Shown here in pieces: positions 5,340 through 5,832 of a stretch of DNA of 5,832 nucleotides. The stretch spans positions 1 through 5,832 of the forward strand of contig CAIZHT010000089.1 in the NCBI GenBank assembly GCA_903932885.1, read 5' to 3'. The position numbers were made by a program, and so were the translations under genes. Below the pieces are notes generated by a model. That model was given only the letters and a program-made list of their open reading frames with translations, was not told where the DNA came from and did not search any database. The stretch comes from an uncultured Actinomycetes bacterium. Its GTDB lineage: Bacteria; Actinomycetota; Actinomycetes; Nanopelagicales; Nanopelagicaceae. How positions within the stretch are numbered: the first letter of the stretch is position 1; each line of letters begins with the position of its first letter.

Positions 5340-5832
5340 ATGAAGAAACTTATATCTGTCGCTTTTGCTATTGCGGCACTAGTTCTTCCGATTGCCACTC
5401 CTGCGCAAGCCGCATGGCAGATGAATCAAGCAGCAGCTGGCATGTCTAGCTTTGTATTTCGGGATATCGAATCTGGCCAATTGAATTATTCACAAATATG
5501 GGGCCGTGACGATGTCAGCGGGAAGCAACTTTATTGTTCTGCTGTCGATGACCCTCGTTGCAAATCTCTACGAGCGTTGATGCTGAATTTTATAGTTCCA
5601 CCATGTACGGTCAGTTCAAAGCCCAGTGATATGTGTATCAAGGATTTCGATTTAGGCGATTCATCTGGAAATCTAAAAAAAGCGATATTTGATCACGAAA
5701 TAGATATGCCAAAAATCGTAGCGAACGAAAAAGCTAAAACTCCACAAGGTGGCGCTATAAGTGTATGGAAAGACGATGCCGGAAACTTATACGGGGTACA
5801 AATTTCCATCCGATACAACATTGATTACAGCC
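5340..5832 (+). CDS. Exported protein, paralogue of the preceding gene (3' truncated by window)
   Basis: The reading frame is open from ATG 5340 to the right edge, giving the first 164 residues. A signal peptide is clear: MKK, a hydrophobic core (LISVAFAIAALVLPIA) and an A-Q-A cleavage site at about residue 24. The mature N-terminal domain repeats that of the upstream gene. From GKQ (61) to WK (144) the two align without gaps, with about 34 of 84 identities counted by hand. Cys66/Cys74 (x7) and Cys89/Cys99 (x9) sit at the same spacing as Cys69/77 and 92/102 upstream. Shared landmarks are RC-x-SL, PPC, SD-x-CI, P-x-I-x-AN and GG-x-IS-x-WK. No named family is recognised. The gene follows its paralogue by 73 bp in the same direction, consistent with tandem duplication. 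Whether it shares the C-terminal CPKGY module cannot be seen here. Confidence 0.85.
   Translation, partial: MKKLISVAFAIAALVLPIATPAQAAWQMNQAAAGMSSFVFRDIESGQLNYSQIWGRDDVSGKQLYCSAVDDPRCKSLRALMLNFIVPPCTVSSKPSDMCIKDFDLGDSSGNLKKAIFDHEIDMPKIVANEKAKTPQGGAISVWKDDAGNLYGVQISIRYNIDYS

Noticed and set aside
1..5832. CRISPR arrays, insertion sequences, tRNA or rRNA genes
   Set aside because: No regularly spaced repeats, transposase-like frames, tRNA arms or conserved rRNA stretches were seen on either strand.

Overview
The window looks like a chromosomal segment of a low-GC actinobacterium, possibly a freshwater acI-type (Nanopelagicales-like) lineage. Three things suggest this. First, a trpD 3' end abuts a DEDDh exonuclease gene, an arrangement I recall from mycobacteria (trpD next to Rv2191). 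Second, three genes have a TANNNT -10 box only 6-8 nt before their ATG and no clear ribosome binding site, the signature of leaderless mRNAs that are common in actinobacteria. Third, base composition judged by eye is in the mid-40s % GC. The lineage assignment is inference; no rRNA or other marker is present.

The left half (1-3324) is compact housekeeping and metabolic sequence. The C-terminal 145 codons of anthranilate phosphoribosyltransferase (trpD, +) run into a convergent DEDDh 3'-5' exonuclease gene (-), with stop codons interlocked by 4 bp. The exonuclease diverges from an Est30-like alpha/beta-hydrolase carboxylesterase (+) across only 55 bp, which holds two interleaved, apparently leaderless promoters. 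The hydrolase converges on a long nitronate monooxygenase-like flavoprotein gene (-), and their 3' ends overlap by 40 bp. The flavoprotein carries a C-terminal extension of about 140 residues with four cysteines.

The right half (3325-5832) differs in character. After about 300 bp of non-coding DNA with short inverted repeats there are two tandem + strand genes for exported proteins that I cannot assign to a named family. The first (546 aa) has a signal peptide, twelve cysteines in six neighbouring pairs and a short Lys-rich C-terminal module with a C-x15-CPKGY pattern. The second runs off the right edge. It has its own signal peptide and ribosome binding site and is clearly a paralogue: over 84 residues the two align without a gap, with about 34 identities and all four cysteines in identical spacing.

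The left-half genes show no obvious shared pathway. The tandem exported paralogues are the strongest candidate for something undescribed: a duplicated, disulfide-stabilised extracellular or cell-surface protein family. Its function cannot be read from this sequence.
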